Positions 1 through 11,855 of a DNA stretch of 64,000 nucleotides are shown piece by piece (the first letter of the stretch is position 1; the number at the start of each line of letters is the position of its first letter). The notes beneath the pieces are model-generated. The model saw only the letters and a list, made by a program, of their open reading frames with translations, was not told the origin of the DNA and searched no databases. The stretch comes from Macrobrachium rosenbergii (taxonomy: Eukaryota > Arthropoda > Malacostraca > Decapoda > Palaemonidae), in NCBI RefSeq assembly GCF_040412425.1, contig NC_089777.1, positions 33,726,537 through 33,790,536 of the forward strand. The letters run 5' to 3'. Made by a program: the position numbers and the translations under genes.

Positions 1-44
1 TTATATGTGTATATATAAACGTGTGTGTATATAATATATACATG

Positions 45-52
<8 letters not shown>

Positions 53-101
<49 letters not shown>
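53..101. repeat. (AT)n microsatellite
   Basis: Uninterrupted AT dinucleotide run preceded by imperfect TG/TA sequence. Confidence 0.95.
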
Positions 102-104
<3 letters not shown>

Positions 105-972
105 ACACATCCTCATCAGCACAAAGGCAACGGCTCGATTTTTAGGAGCGGCGGAGCCATCTAGCGACGTACCTTATAACAAGCTCTAGATTTTTAGATC
201 TTACCTTATGCATCTATTATCAGTAAAGAGTAAAAGGCAATAGTGAAAAAAAAGATATGCCTATAGACAACACAGACACATGGTATTTGAATCTATCAAT
301 AAAGGAGTCGATTGTTTGAGATTTTCTCAAAGAAATAAAAAAATACAACTTCAGTCCCAAATTTATGCCGGAGTACTAGTTTAAGTAAGATAAGTTATTA
401 CTTGTTAGCATTTTCCCAAAGGAGTGCCTGTGGATCAGGCAAAACAGTGCTGATATATAATCTAAGCTTGGAGGTGATAAGTATAGAAAAGGGCTGGAAA
501 AAGGCGTAATGACTGGTTCGAAAGGGAATAGCCATGACTCCTTAAAGAGGGAAAACGAAAGGAAGGGTGAAGTTCCTGAACTTCGTGCAATAAAAAGAAT
601 TTACCGTAGAGCAACTGTTGGAATTGGGGTATGACGTGCGTATCATGAGCTCCATAGCGACAGCATTATTGCACAGTATCCAGCGTTAATTAGGCATTTT
701 AGCAAAATAAAAAAAAAAGATTAAAAAGACACTTCGTTATGGCAGTCACACATTTGAAAACAAGGTTTGATCGAAAACATTATTTTGGGGGGCAATTTTG
801 TTCCCTTCATTATGGGACGCGCATATATGAAAACAGCATTCTTTGACCAGCAATATTTTTGCTGGGCAATTATTTTCTATTTTTCCTCATTTCAGGTTAT
901 TTCCCGTACAAGGTTTTGACATATGCCCACTGCGGTTGACTCTTATTCAAAATTTTTTCATTTGGGTATCTG

Positions 973-1041
<69 letters not shown>
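973..1041. repeat. (TTA)n microsatellite
   Basis: Perfect trinucleotide run of about 22 units. Confidence 0.95.
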
Positions 1042-2340
1042 TCACAGAACAGGGTCCCTGTTTGAAAGAAATTGGTCAAGAGAAGAGTAGTGACACTGAA
1101 TAGACAAAAAAATTGAAAAAACCAAAAACTGGCGACACATGGATGAATAAATAATGAAAAGAAAACCATTTAGATAAGTTCATATGTTGCTATGTAAAGT
1201 AAATGGAATGACCTTGGATTTATATTCTTCAAGAAGCTGGCGTTTCCTTGTGCCGTAGTTAATATAATTTTCTCTTTTATAATCATTATTTAATCATTTC
1301 ATTCATTATTCATAGTCTGTATTTATATTCCTTTATTATATTTTCTTTGGTTCTTTAATGCATTCATTTCAGTGAAGTTTGTTGTAAGTGGATGTGAACA
1401 ATTTATAAATAACGATACATGATTACAGTAATAATGGAGAGGTTATGCTATATCACCCTGCTTTGCAAATTACAAGGCAAAATTGATTCGTTGCATGCAA
1501 TCGTTGGAGGTTGATGCCAGTAAGCTTCGCATATGATAGAGACTTTCTTGCTTCTGCTATTTGTTAGCAGAATCCTTGTGTTAAATAGATTATCTGGCTT
1601 ACACGGACTGGAGCATACTTGAAATATTCTACGGCATCTGCTTGTATTATTAGTAAACGTACTTATTTTTATTATGGAACATACCAGATATCCTTAAAGA
1701 GTCCATTAGCGATTTGATGCATATTTTTTTACGTCATTTTCGGTTGTAAACATTATTTAATACTCATTCTTGAGTTATTTTAAACGACATAAATCTTCAG
1801 TTTCACAGAAGGGTAACCGCAAAGTACAAATAAGGTGGTCAATGGTTTTTTCTTTGAACGTTCTGTAAGTTTTAAGTTTATCGTCGTATTTTTGTGTATG
1901 TATTTATAATCTTTGATTAATTTTAATTTTCTTTAGAAAAATGTAAAATCATGATCCCCATTTTTATTTTCTTCTTCAAGCTGTTAGTCAAATTATTTTT
2001 TCTTTTTAATAAGTGACATCTCCTTATATTGTATTCCCATTTACCTTCTCTTAATTCGTAATGAGCACCATATTCTTTGGAAGCTTGAATTTTAAGTCAA
2101 TGACCACTGTGGGCTTGTTCCATATGAATTGCGTTCGTCTTCTGAATAATAATAATAATAATAATAATAGTATGGATTTGCAAAGAACTTCTGTTGTAAA
2201 TCCTAACTCCCGTTTCTTTTTTCTCCTGCAGCCACCAATTTAGTGTTAATTCATTCATTTTATTGATTTACGTCGAATAATATAAATTTCCCCAGAGTTC
2301 CTACTGTGAATCTAACCCCTTTACTCTTTCTCTCCCTCAG

Positions 2341-2439
2341 CCACAACCGGCAGGAGACGACCCTAGTGCACCCTGTCACTCAGAAGTCAGCTGTGAACGC
2401 CGAGGCCATCCACTCTCCTTCTTCTGCCTCTGCTCTGCG
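2341..2439 (+). CDS. PLEKHA5/6/7: Exon: C-terminal half of second WW domain, PLEKHA5/6/7-like
   Basis: A 99-base internal exon with acceptor TCTCCCTCAG and donor GTAAGG. It starts with one base that completes a split codon (AA|C, Asn, would fit the family) and ends with two bases of the next codon. It encodes HNRQETTLVHPVTQ and then an Ser/Ala-rich tail. Vertebrate PLEKHA5 has HNERKVTCKHPVTG at the end of its second WW domain, so HN, R, T and HPVT line up. The second WW tryptophan is absent, as in the degenerate second WW of the vertebrate family. WW domains of PLEKHA5/6/7 bind partners such as PDZD11 at the cell cortex (known for vertebrates, mainly through the first WW). The first half of this domain must be coded left of the window. 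I am fairly sure of the exon; the family assignment rests mostly on the PH exons. Confidence 0.8.
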
Positions 2440-3355
2440 GTAAGGTTCTGTTATTGACACGTGAAGCTTTTCTCATGCAAACTGAGGCTTTGTTCAACTC
2501 GGGTGCGTACTTGTACGTTTAATATTTCGAAAATGTCTGGGTGGTTATGAGGTAATTCAAGATGGAAAGCTTAGGAAAATGAGAGAGAGACTTGACTAGA
2601 GTTTTTTCTTCTTTTCTGTAACAGAAGCATTGATTTCCTACAGCCCGCATTGACAGGTGTTGCGAATTTCCAGGTCGCTGTGATTATTTCCTTAGTGTGC
2701 ATGATATCTGATAAATGAATGTGTTAACATATTCTGTGTGCAATTGATTTATTCTTTATCCATGGACAGCTTATTTTCACGGTTATTTGTTATGGTATAC
2801 CAAATTGCACATGCAAGGTCCAATCCACAATGCGACAAACAGGAGTCCGCGTAATTTAGAGATAATTTGTTCATAGATCCTTTCTCGTACCTAACAACTG
2901 TGTTCTGACAATTTCACAGATAATGTCCTCTTCATTCATTATCCGTTTATCCATTTTGTTTCTTTTTTCAGCTTCATTTGCTCTTTTTAAAGTTATTATT
3001 TTGGATGTTTACTTCGCTTCCGATGCCAGACGGACAAAAAACCTAGTGTAGTTAAACGCTCCTGACACATTAGTTACTGTTTATTTTTTTTTATTTTACC
3101 TTAGGGTTTGTTAAGCGTGTCTCATCGGCTGGGTGTCGTAGATTAAGCCTTCCTCACGCCAGGGCCTTTGCCCTTCCAACTATGCCGTGATTTCCATCGT
3201 TATCTAGTAGCATAGGAATAGCTGATGTAATAGAACCTAAGATGCAAGATAAGGCCGAGTTATCTTAGCAAATCAAGTTGAAGTTCGTGTGTTTATAATG
3301 CAGCCTTGTCTACATACATTGACAGACCAAACCTGATAATGCTTTTGAACCTGGA

Positions 3356-3358
3356 TAT

Positions 3359-3409
<51 letters not shown>

Positions 3410-3430
3410 TTTGTTTGTTTGTTTGTTTTT
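3356..3430. repeat. (TTTA)n then (TTTG)n array
   Basis: Tetranucleotide run TTTA changing at its right end to TTTG and poly-T. Confidence 0.9.
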
Positions 3431-3938
3431 TTATGAAAAAGGATAAGTGCTTAATTGTTTTACTGAATTTCTTGATAAGGCAGGGGTTATCATTAACTTC
3501 CTACATGTTATTAGTACTTTAGGTACAATATATTTCGTCATAGCGCGTGACATTTGTAATTTTGAATCATCTGGAAAATAACCAAATATGCTGAATTTTG
3601 GGAAAAGTATCCTAGATGAACCAAACAAATATAAAATGTTAATAAGGTCAATCTGGATCTTCCCCTTATAGCTGTCTAGATTGTCTTCAATCTCAGTAAC
3701 ATTTCTAGGATGAAAAGAATAATTTGTAAGAAGTGGTTCAAGGCGACAAATAACAGGAAGAAGAATGTCAGCCACAGACTTTGTGCTCTCAACACCTTGT
3801 AAAGTAGTCCAGGTTTGTCCACAGAGCTGGTTAACAGATTTTTTTTGTTTCTCGCTAATGGTGGACGGATGATACAGGTAAATGAATGTGAAGGCGGAGA
3901 ATATCAGCTTGGTCTGATGTTATGTTTCTTTGTCATTT

Positions 3939-3947
<9 letters not shown>

Positions 3948-3973
<26 letters not shown>
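3948..3973. repeat. Poly-T tract
   Basis: Homopolymer of about 26 T. Could be the tail of an antisense retroposed element, but no body is recognised next to it. Confidence 0.8.
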
Positions 3974-3974
<1 letters not shown>

Positions 3975-5001
3975 TTTGTTTTTTGCTTCATGGTGACTTT
4001 CAGCAAAATTTGGCAGTACAAATAAGAAGGATTTGGGTGAAACTGGTAACTTACACGGTGTGTTCAATGTGAATTGTAAAACTAATGTTTTTCTTTGTCA
4101 AAAGTCGATCTGTTCTTGAGATAGAACCAAATGAAATTAGCACTATAACCTCCCATTGCTTCCTAACTAGCACAAAACTTTAACATTACATTTTAATTTT
4201 TTAAGTGATTCTCCAGCTGTACTGATTTCATCTCCATGGCTCTTTAGTGAGAATTGCAAATAGACTCACTCAGACGCATAGACTTGAATTACAGTAGAAA
4301 TATACACAGTAAACAACAAGAACAAGGATATTTCTGTATATGTATGAATTTTTATAGATTTTAGTACTGACAGCCTGAGAACAGACCTCTGAAGAACTAC
4401 TATGCCGAATAACTGTAGTAAATCTTAGCAATTTGTTTCTTTGCTTGTCACTTTAGTCACCAGGAAATCATAGAGAGTGATGATGAATATCTAGACTCGA
4501 TGAAAGTTCAGGCAGAAAGTAATAAGAAAAGAGCAGAGAGAAATCATTTCACGGCCAACCTCACAGAACGAAAGAGTGACTTAAAAACGTTTTATGGCGA
4601 TGATCACCACAGCCAACAAATGATACTGTTGTATTCGATGTGCCAAACGCCATTTCCCTAACTTGCAATTAGATATAGATTCGTTACCAATCGGGTTACA
4701 GTAAATTCCAAATATAATATGCTATAGACTTAGCAAAATTTCATGGCAAACCAATGCAAACTTCTTATGAAACTGATTAGGAAGCCTTACTCTACAGCGA
4801 ACAACCAAACCTTACGCATATGCAGTGGTGTAGCTGTTAAAATATGGGTTTGTCACACATTCTGATGAGGTGCTCTGTTCAAGGCCCATATAAATAGAAA
4901 AATTAGGTTTTACTTGCAGAGCACCAACTTTAACTTCAAGATACTGATCTTAAGGGCTTTGCCATCCGAATAAGGATTCAGTGAGTTTTTTACCGAGTTA
5001 A

Positions 5002-5051
5002 TAAGCATCTCTGGAAAAACTGGTGTAATACAGTTTTTCCAGAGATGCTTA
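5002..5051. repeat. Perfect inverted repeat, 21-bp arms
   Basis: Arms 5002-5022 and 5031-5051 are perfectly complementary and separated by an 8-base loop (GTGTAATA). No similar sequence is seen elsewhere in the window. Confidence 0.9.
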
Positions 5052-6054
5052 AAGTAGAATTTGCGTAAGTAATAAAATGGTGAGAAAATTCAGGCGAAAT
5101 TAGATGCAAACCAGGACGGTAAATATATATATATATAGCAACGGCAACAATGTATATAGTAACAGTAATGTTGGTAGCAATTCTATTTACAAGATAAGAG
5201 CAGTAGAAATTCTTGAACTGCAAATGCTATGAAAGAGTAGTAATTATGGATTATGGAAATGAGATTTATAAGTAAATGAAAGAACGAGGAAAATATTACG
5301 GAAGAAAAAGAGCTTATTAACCTGTGGATCACACCTTTCAAAAACATGATAATGGCTGATATTAAAATTCGCCAGTTGTAATCTCAAGTAAGGGAGCTTG
5401 CAGTAAAACCCGTAGGTGGAAGTCATTACCGCATATGTTGTGATGCATCCCAAAAACATTCCTTTCCCCGTTAACAAGAAACATTTAAATCTGTTACGAA
5501 TTGTTTTGAGCCGAGAAAATGCAGCATAAGCTTAAAGCATGCCTACCGTTCCAAGATGTATTTCTATGTCCTCACTTCTTTAGGGCAACTGGTTTCATTC
5601 GATCCCACCCACCTCACGCCGGGTTTCATCTCGGCATTTATCAGTGCCCGTGTCATTTCTAAATTTGTCTGGCGGCCATTAGCGGTCTGACCCCCACTTT
5701 AGGTAATTGCTGCTATTAACCAATGGCCTTAAAGCAATTATGTTTGAAAGCTCACGTTTGAGCCGGATGTTCGTACGCCTCTGATGTCGTCTGCTGGTGT
5801 ACAGAAAGCAGTGGACGTATCCGTATCAGTGTACATGTAATAGCTGCGATTCAGTATTGTACTCAGCTTCGTGTATGTACCTATTTATTCAATGCAGGTT
5901 TCCATTTGTTTCTCTCAAATTCTTTATCCTTCACAAATAAACTTCATTAAGTATTAGTATGCTTGAAGACTGTGTTTACAATTACAAAATCCTTTCAAGT
6001 ATTTTCCATATTAACGTGAATAATTATTAAGTTTTAAAATTAGCCGAAAGGTTC

Positions 6055-6056
<2 letters not shown>

Positions 6057-6135
<79 letters not shown>
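6057..6135. repeat. (CT)n microsatellite
   Basis: About 39 perfect CT units on the + strand. Confidence 0.95.
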
Positions 6136-6137
<2 letters not shown>

Positions 6138-6744
6138 GGGAGGGACTTTGCGATGTATTCCCCATGCCTGGAGGGGTACAAACATTTTACATTTGTTTTT
6201 CATTCTCTTGGGGTGCTGCTTGTGTTTAGATTGCATTAAATTCAGACTTCTTATATTTAATAAATTTATTGCTGCAACACTCAGTTGCTATTGTTCTCCT
6301 TTATATCTATGATGTTCATACTTTTTGTTATCTTCATACTATTATTAATTTTTTCCATTTATGTAATAATAATAATAATATAATAAATAATAATAATAAT
6401 AATAATATAATAATAGTGATGATAATAATGATCATTAGTTGCTGATTTTTAAAATGCATTTGACATGAGCATTTGTTAAGAATTCATTAATATTTTTTTT
6501 TTATAATTTTGTGAAGCGAAAGGTTTTCGTTAAAACATAGGCCTAATGAAAGAAAAACAACCACTTAGGGCCAAGATCCCTCGAGACATTTTCCGGAACA
6601 CTGATTAATTTGATCCTGATGACATTCTCTCATGCTCTGTAAGAGACGAGTCCATAGACTTTTAATATTTTATTTTCGCCTTATTAACAAAGGTCATCGA
6701 CATTAAATTCAGATTTTACTGTTTGTTTTGTGTGTTTGCGCCTG

Positions 6745-7130
6745 AGCGCCTTTTTTTTCAGTTTTCTGTAAAAGAAAACTATTGAGATGGCAACTTGGTT
6801 TATTCGCCCTCAGATCTTAAAAACTACTGAGGCTAGAGGGCTGCAAATTGGTATTTTGATCGTCCACTCTCCAATCATCAAACATACCAAATTGCAGCCC
6901 TCTAGCCTCAGTAGTTTTTATTTTATTCAAGGTTAAATTTAGCCATAATCGTACGTTTGGCACCGCTATTGAATCAACAACACAGGCCACCACCAGGATG
7001 TGGCTGAAAGTTTCATGGGCCGAGGCTAAGAGTTTAATGGGTCGTGGCTGAAAGTTTCATACAGCATTATACGCTGTACAGAACACCAGATTGCGCCGAA
7101 GAAACTTGGGCGTATTTTTTTACTTGTTTT
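6745..7130 (+). mobile_element. Fold-back repeat element with nested hairpins
   Basis: Contains a small hairpin (AGTTTTC...GAAAACT, 6761-6783), a long one with 36-base arms (6819-6854 and 6884-6919, one mismatch) and a right-end hairpin-like GCGCCGAAGAAACTTGGGCG. Duplicated 'GTGGCTGAAAGTTTCAT' motifs lie at 7000-7061. I recall very similar sequence as an abundant decapod repeat. There is no coding capacity, so it is non-autonomous; boundaries are approximate. Confidence 0.75.
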
Positions 7131-7326
7131 TTTAACGGGGACTCCACTCCATACACATTCGCAACCTGTCATCGTCAACGGTGGAATGCTGGAGGATTCG
7201 TCTTCGGTCCCGTTAAAGAAGCTCGGTTTTGGAAAGTCACTCCTTGGGTCATATTTTAACAGAAATTCTCGTAATTCTTTTCTCCAGCTCTTCCATGACT
7301 CGGATCTTTTTCGGTCTTGGGTAGAT

Positions 7327-7466
<140 letters not shown>

Positions 7467-7543
7467 GCATTTGCAAGCCGAATGGATAGGTCGTTGTTGT
7501 GGTTTGTTTTAACTGTAGTTTCGGTCTGTTTTTCACTAAATTG

Positions 7544-7548
<5 letters not shown>

Positions 7549-7627
<79 letters not shown>
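7549..7627. repeat. (CT)n microsatellite
   Basis: Perfect CT run ending in TTTCTCTG. Confidence 0.95.
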
Positions 7628-7727
7628 GAAGTATATACAAATGCAAAAATGTATGTGCACTTTGGATTCATGAAGTATGTAAATGTTTTGTAAAACCTCT
7701 CAAAAATGTATCATCCACTAAAAGCAA

Positions 7728-7730
<3 letters not shown>

Positions 7731-7763
<33 letters not shown>
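7731..7763. repeat. (GA)n microsatellite
   Basis: Short GA run, one of the few purine-rich runs on the + strand. Confidence 0.9.
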
Positions 7764-7766
<3 letters not shown>

Positions 7767-8945
7767 ATTTCCTTATCGTCAAACAAACTATCTGACCGGA
7801 AAAGATGCCGAGAGAGAGTCAGCGAGTTTGAGTAGACTCAGTGTCTGTATCAAAGGGCCTCACGGAATCAGAGCAAACAAGAGAAAAAGATATTTTGAGA
7901 ACGAACGACAAGGCACAGGAGACATGCATCGCTGGATCATCGCCGAAAGCAATGACTTGAGAAGAACTGAATTTCAGGAACTGATGGAGAGGAGGAACTG
8001 AATGGGCTGAAGGGTCCAGTTTAAGGAGAACTAGTTAAATTGCTAGTCACAATTCCGAAATCTTAAGTATTTAAAAATATTATATTAAGTGTACGAAACA
8101 TAATTAACATAGTTAAATTTACGTATGCTTGAATTGTGTTTTAATTATCATATTAAACGTCAGGTTTTCCGGTTTAGTGCGTTGTTTTAAAAGATATTTT
8201 CTTTCTTTCTTCATGAAGAGTTTGGCTTCACAAACCTGTAGCGTAATCCCAGAATGCAGAACAACATTTACAATTAAATATTTTTTTTTTTTACTAGCAC
8301 TCCACCATTTTAACAAACAGATAGAAATTTTGTCAGATTCTTTGAAGTTTTCTTCGTTTTATCGAGTCGTTGTAATTTATTCGATAAAATGTGACATTCG
8401 TCTCAAGAAAAATTCCATTTGGGCCAATCCTCTGAGAATTAAGAATGTTGACTCAGTGGTCTGATTAAACTATTAATATTAATAATAATTTGTTAACTAT
8501 ATATTTTAATTTTTATTTATTTATTTATCTGCGTTATTTAAAACTACTTCGTTTTCTTCCATTTCCTTTCGTGTTTCAGTTCTGATCCTCCTCTCACACG
8601 TTGCGAGCTCTGACTCAGCCCGGCATCTGGTTCTATTCAACCTTTTAGAGTTATCGTTTATTTGATAGCCGGTACATACTGACTCGATTTTCCACCTTTT
8701 GCTCTTAAGGATATAACCCTTCGTCATCTGTTCGTAGCTTTTTGATGAAAGAAAATAAAGATATCTATTTAAGCAAGTTGCGATTCACCTGATAAAAATA
8801 TTTTGACTCGTAACGTGCCTTTGTTTTTGACAGTATTCCCATTATTGACGCCTTGAATAGTGGTTTCTGGCCCAATTCATTTGCATGGAAATGGGTATTC
8901 CTGAATCGCCCGTGTCCGGATTAGGATGAGAAGCTTTTGACGAGG

Positions 8946-8950
<5 letters not shown>

Positions 8951-9022
<72 letters not shown>
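8951..9022. repeat. (CT)n microsatellite
   Basis: Perfect run just upstream of the GGAATTC-(TC)n tandem array. Confidence 0.95.
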
Positions 9023-9026
<4 letters not shown>

Positions 9027-9163
9027 AAATTGTAAAATTAAGTTTCCCCGTACTTCCTTTGAAGAATAATGAAAAAAAGAACTCTATCCGTGTTTCTCTC
9101 TTGAAAAAATATAAAGGACTTTTAAAAACACTGAAATAGATCAAAAAGGAACTTAGGCGTCAA

Positions 9164-9166
9164 GGA

Positions 9167-9210
<44 letters not shown>

Positions 9211-9292
9211 AAAAGAGACAAGGGTCCCTCTTTCAAGAAGAGAAAATAAAAACAAATGAAACTGAAGATCAGGTAGTAACGCACGCAGTAAG

Positions 9293-9363
<71 letters not shown>

Positions 9364-9451
9364 AAAGAAGAATTAGACAGGACTCCCTCTTTCAAGAAGA
9401 GAAAATAAAAACAAACGAAATTAAAGCTAAGGAAAGAACGCAGATGGTAAG

Positions 9452-9509
<58 letters not shown>

Positions 9510-9601
9510 ACGAGAAAATAGACTATAATAGGGTCCTTCTTTCAAGAAGAGAAAATAAAAACAAATGAAACTGAAGATCAGGTTGGAACGCACACGGTAA
9601 G

Positions 9602-9667
<66 letters not shown>
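9164..9667. repeat. Higher-order GGAATTC-(TC)n minisatellite
   Basis: Four CT arrays (9170-9207, 9297-9360, 9457-9508, 9607-9667) alternate with three similar spacers of 89-98 bases (9208-9296, 9361-9456, 9509-9606). Each spacer has TCAAGAAGAGAAAATAAAA and ends in GGAATTC. The period is about 127-160 bases depending on CT length. Confidence 0.93.
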
Positions 9668-9673
<6 letters not shown>

Positions 9674-10289
9674 ATAGTTCCTTTGGTTCGTCTTCCCGAC
9701 CCATTGTGGCAACTTAGCGCTTTATTAGGAACATTTTCTCAGGTTCGCTGTAGGTCTAACCGCTGAAAGAAAATCCTTTGTAATCAGAGACACAGTGGTT
9801 ACATGTGGGAGAGTGTGTAGGATCTCTTACTCTTTTTTTTTTTTTTTCTAATACTTGCCTTGACTTCATTACTGTGAATTTCAAGTAAACTGCGTCGTTG
9901 GGATGGGGTTGCAGTCCACGGTAATAAGTGGGGTCTGTGTCTGGGTATTTCGATGTCCTAAATTGCGATTATTATTATTATTAGTTTTTTTTAAATTAAA
10001 ACTTTGTTTTGTCTTTGTGAAGTTTGTAGTTTTATGAATGCTTCTTATTTTTCAGTTGTGAGTAGATGAAGATGTTTTATTTAATGGTAACTTGGTTATA
10101 TCTTCGTGGGTTTAGTAATGTGTATTTGGAAACTACTAACCCGTAGTGGTCGGTTTCGTGAAGCTGAGAATTAGACCAGAGCCACTGGGTTGCTTTTTCT
10201 GGAAAAGCGGGTGCAGTTGACTAATTCTGATTAGGATAAATTATAATGATTTATAACGAGCTTGTTGGCGCGCGCTACGCGTGCTGGAA

Positions 10290-10525
10290 CCCGGGGCTGC
10301 TGTCTTCCCTACCCTCCCGATCCCCAACCTACCCCGCCCCCACCCGGGCAGACAAACAGATTAGCAGGAAGCGGGTGGATGTTTCTCTTACCTACCCTGC
10401 CCATGTGGATGTCTCCCCTACCTACCCTGCCCCCACCCGGGGCGGACAAACTGGTTTGCAAGGAGTGGGTGGCTGTGTCATGTCTCCCCTACTGTCATCC
10501 GGGGGAGGACAAACAAGATCAGATC
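10290..10525. repeat. GC-rich imperfect minisatellite
   Basis: Repeated CCTACC(C/T)GCCC blocks and three copies of a CCGGG-(G/C)-GGACAAAC-like motif (near 10344, 10436 and 10498). Copies are diverged and unequal in spacing. Composition is very different from the AT-rich surroundings. Two overlapping reading frames here are proline-rich translations of the repeat and are not called. Confidence 0.75.
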
Positions 10526-11398
10526 CTCTCGAATTTGATTATTATAGATAGATTTTATAATATGTGATATCTTAGAAACCTCAAAGATCTTTGGCAAATT
10601 TTTATTAAAAACAGATGTGGCACATATTTTAGTTTTGGCCTACCTCATAAAGCTCGAAAGTTTAAGAGATTGTAACAGTTGAACTGAAAAGGCAAAATAT
10701 TTCGTATCAGGCGGAATAAGGCCTACGTGTCCACAAAAACTGGAGACGGTGTTGTGTAAAAAATAACGATATGAACACTTTAAACGGTTGGCAAATATTA
10801 CATAAAATGCAAAAGATGAGCCTCGCACCATTAATATGTTGATGGTACCTGCTTCCCAAGTTATTACTGAACAGATAAATAAAAGATTTTTCAGAACCAT
10901 TAAAGTCACTCGAGATAATTGAGCTTGCAGGAAAATTTCCTTTTTGTGTGTACAAGTAATAAACATGAGGCAGGAAGGAGTTTGATTGGAGTTTATTTCA
11001 GAAACCGCTTAACATTAAAGATGAAGGGCATTGTAGGATGGCACTCAGACTGTTGTTACTTGAATTTGTGTTAAAATCTTTCCAATAAACCCTAAGTAAT
11101 GATTATGTATCTCGAGACTCTTAGTTTGCTCTTAATTTACAGAAATTTTAAAAGGATAAAACTGGAGTATCACTTGACGTGCAAAAAAAGTCGTAAGTGC
11201 GGAACCAATGAGCAATGAGCGGATGCTAACCTTGGTAAAGACAGAGATCTGGACTTGTTTGAGCCACCAGTCTTTTACCATGCTCCCACTTCATTGTAAG
11301 ATTGACCTTAATCATTTCGAATATTTAACGTTACATAACGTTACCATCAACCCCTGACAATCTTATATGTACCATAAATGTGTTTTAACTTTGTTCTA

Positions 11399-11525
11399 GC
11401 AGTGTTAATTATGTTAGGTTGCTTTAAATTAATCTAGTCTTAAGCAAGCTCGAACCCTTACCGCAGTATTAATTATGACCGGTTGCTTTAGATTAATCAA
11501 GCCTTAAGCAAGCACGGACCCTTGC
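11399..11525. repeat. 64-bp tandem duplication
   Basis: Two diverged copies, 11399-11462 and 11463-11525. Both run from GCAGT(G/A)TTAATTATG through GGTTGCTTTA to CTTAAGCAAGC and ACCCTT. Confidence 0.85.
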
Positions 11526-11772
11526 CCAAAGAGTTGTGATAAAGTGAGCAAGGGAGTAAGAGGCTTGGTGTGGACCTCTGGACTTTCTGACCAACAGAGA
11601 CCGGCAGTGGTAATTATGATTCAGAAGAGGATCTGAAAATATCCTCTTTTAGGCAAACTGTGTAACTTTAATTCAACAGGTAACTTCAGCTGTTGCCATC
11701 TGGACCGGAACCTCCAGCCTAAGTGCGTGCTATTCACTTTGCCTTGGGCCAGTATCCATATTCAGTAGGTGT

Positions 11773-11855
11773 TCCACAATGTCACGATGCAGTACCAGAC
11801 CCTTTCATTCTCAAACTGTAAGGCTGTGAAATAGCCATCGTGACAGCGTTGTGGA
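11773..11855. repeat. Interrupted inverted repeat
   Basis: Left arm TCCACAA-T-GTCACGATG (11773-11789) pairs with CATCGTGAC-AGCG-TTGTGGA (11836-11855) across a 46-base loop. Confidence 0.75.

Larger units (their letters stand above)
1..2340 (+). other. Upstream intron (3' part) of the WW-PH gene
   Basis: No exon is recognisable here. The stretch holds an AT array (53-101), a TTA array (973-1041), a short AAT array (2146-2169) and ordinary AT-rich sequence. It ends in a pyrimidine-rich tract and CAG acceptor at 2340. Its identity as an intron is inferred from the acceptor and from the first visible exon starting in the middle of a WW domain, so earlier exons must lie to the left of the window. 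Confidence 0.6.

Noticed and set aside
843..1169. Reading frames of poly-Tyr, poly-Ile or poly-Asn
   Set aside because: They are translations of the TTA array. The same happens at every AT (Ile-Tyr), CT (Leu-Ser), GA (Arg-Glu) and AAT (Asn) array in the window.
4457..4661. Open frame after a TTTAG acceptor-like site, starting HQEIIESDDEYLDSM, 67 codons
   Set aside because: Entry phase would fit the WW exon, but the only plausible donor (GTAATA near 4518) leaves the wrong phase, and it ends in a stop. No homology is recognised. It could be a terminal alternative exon, but nothing else supports that.
9164..9667. CRISPR-like array (regular repeats with spacers)
   Set aside because: The spaced units are CT microsatellites and near-identical spacers in a eukaryotic intron; no prokaryotic context.
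10246..10567. Two overlapping proline-rich frames
   Set aside because: Both read through the GC-rich minisatellite in different frames, which is typical of repeat translation.
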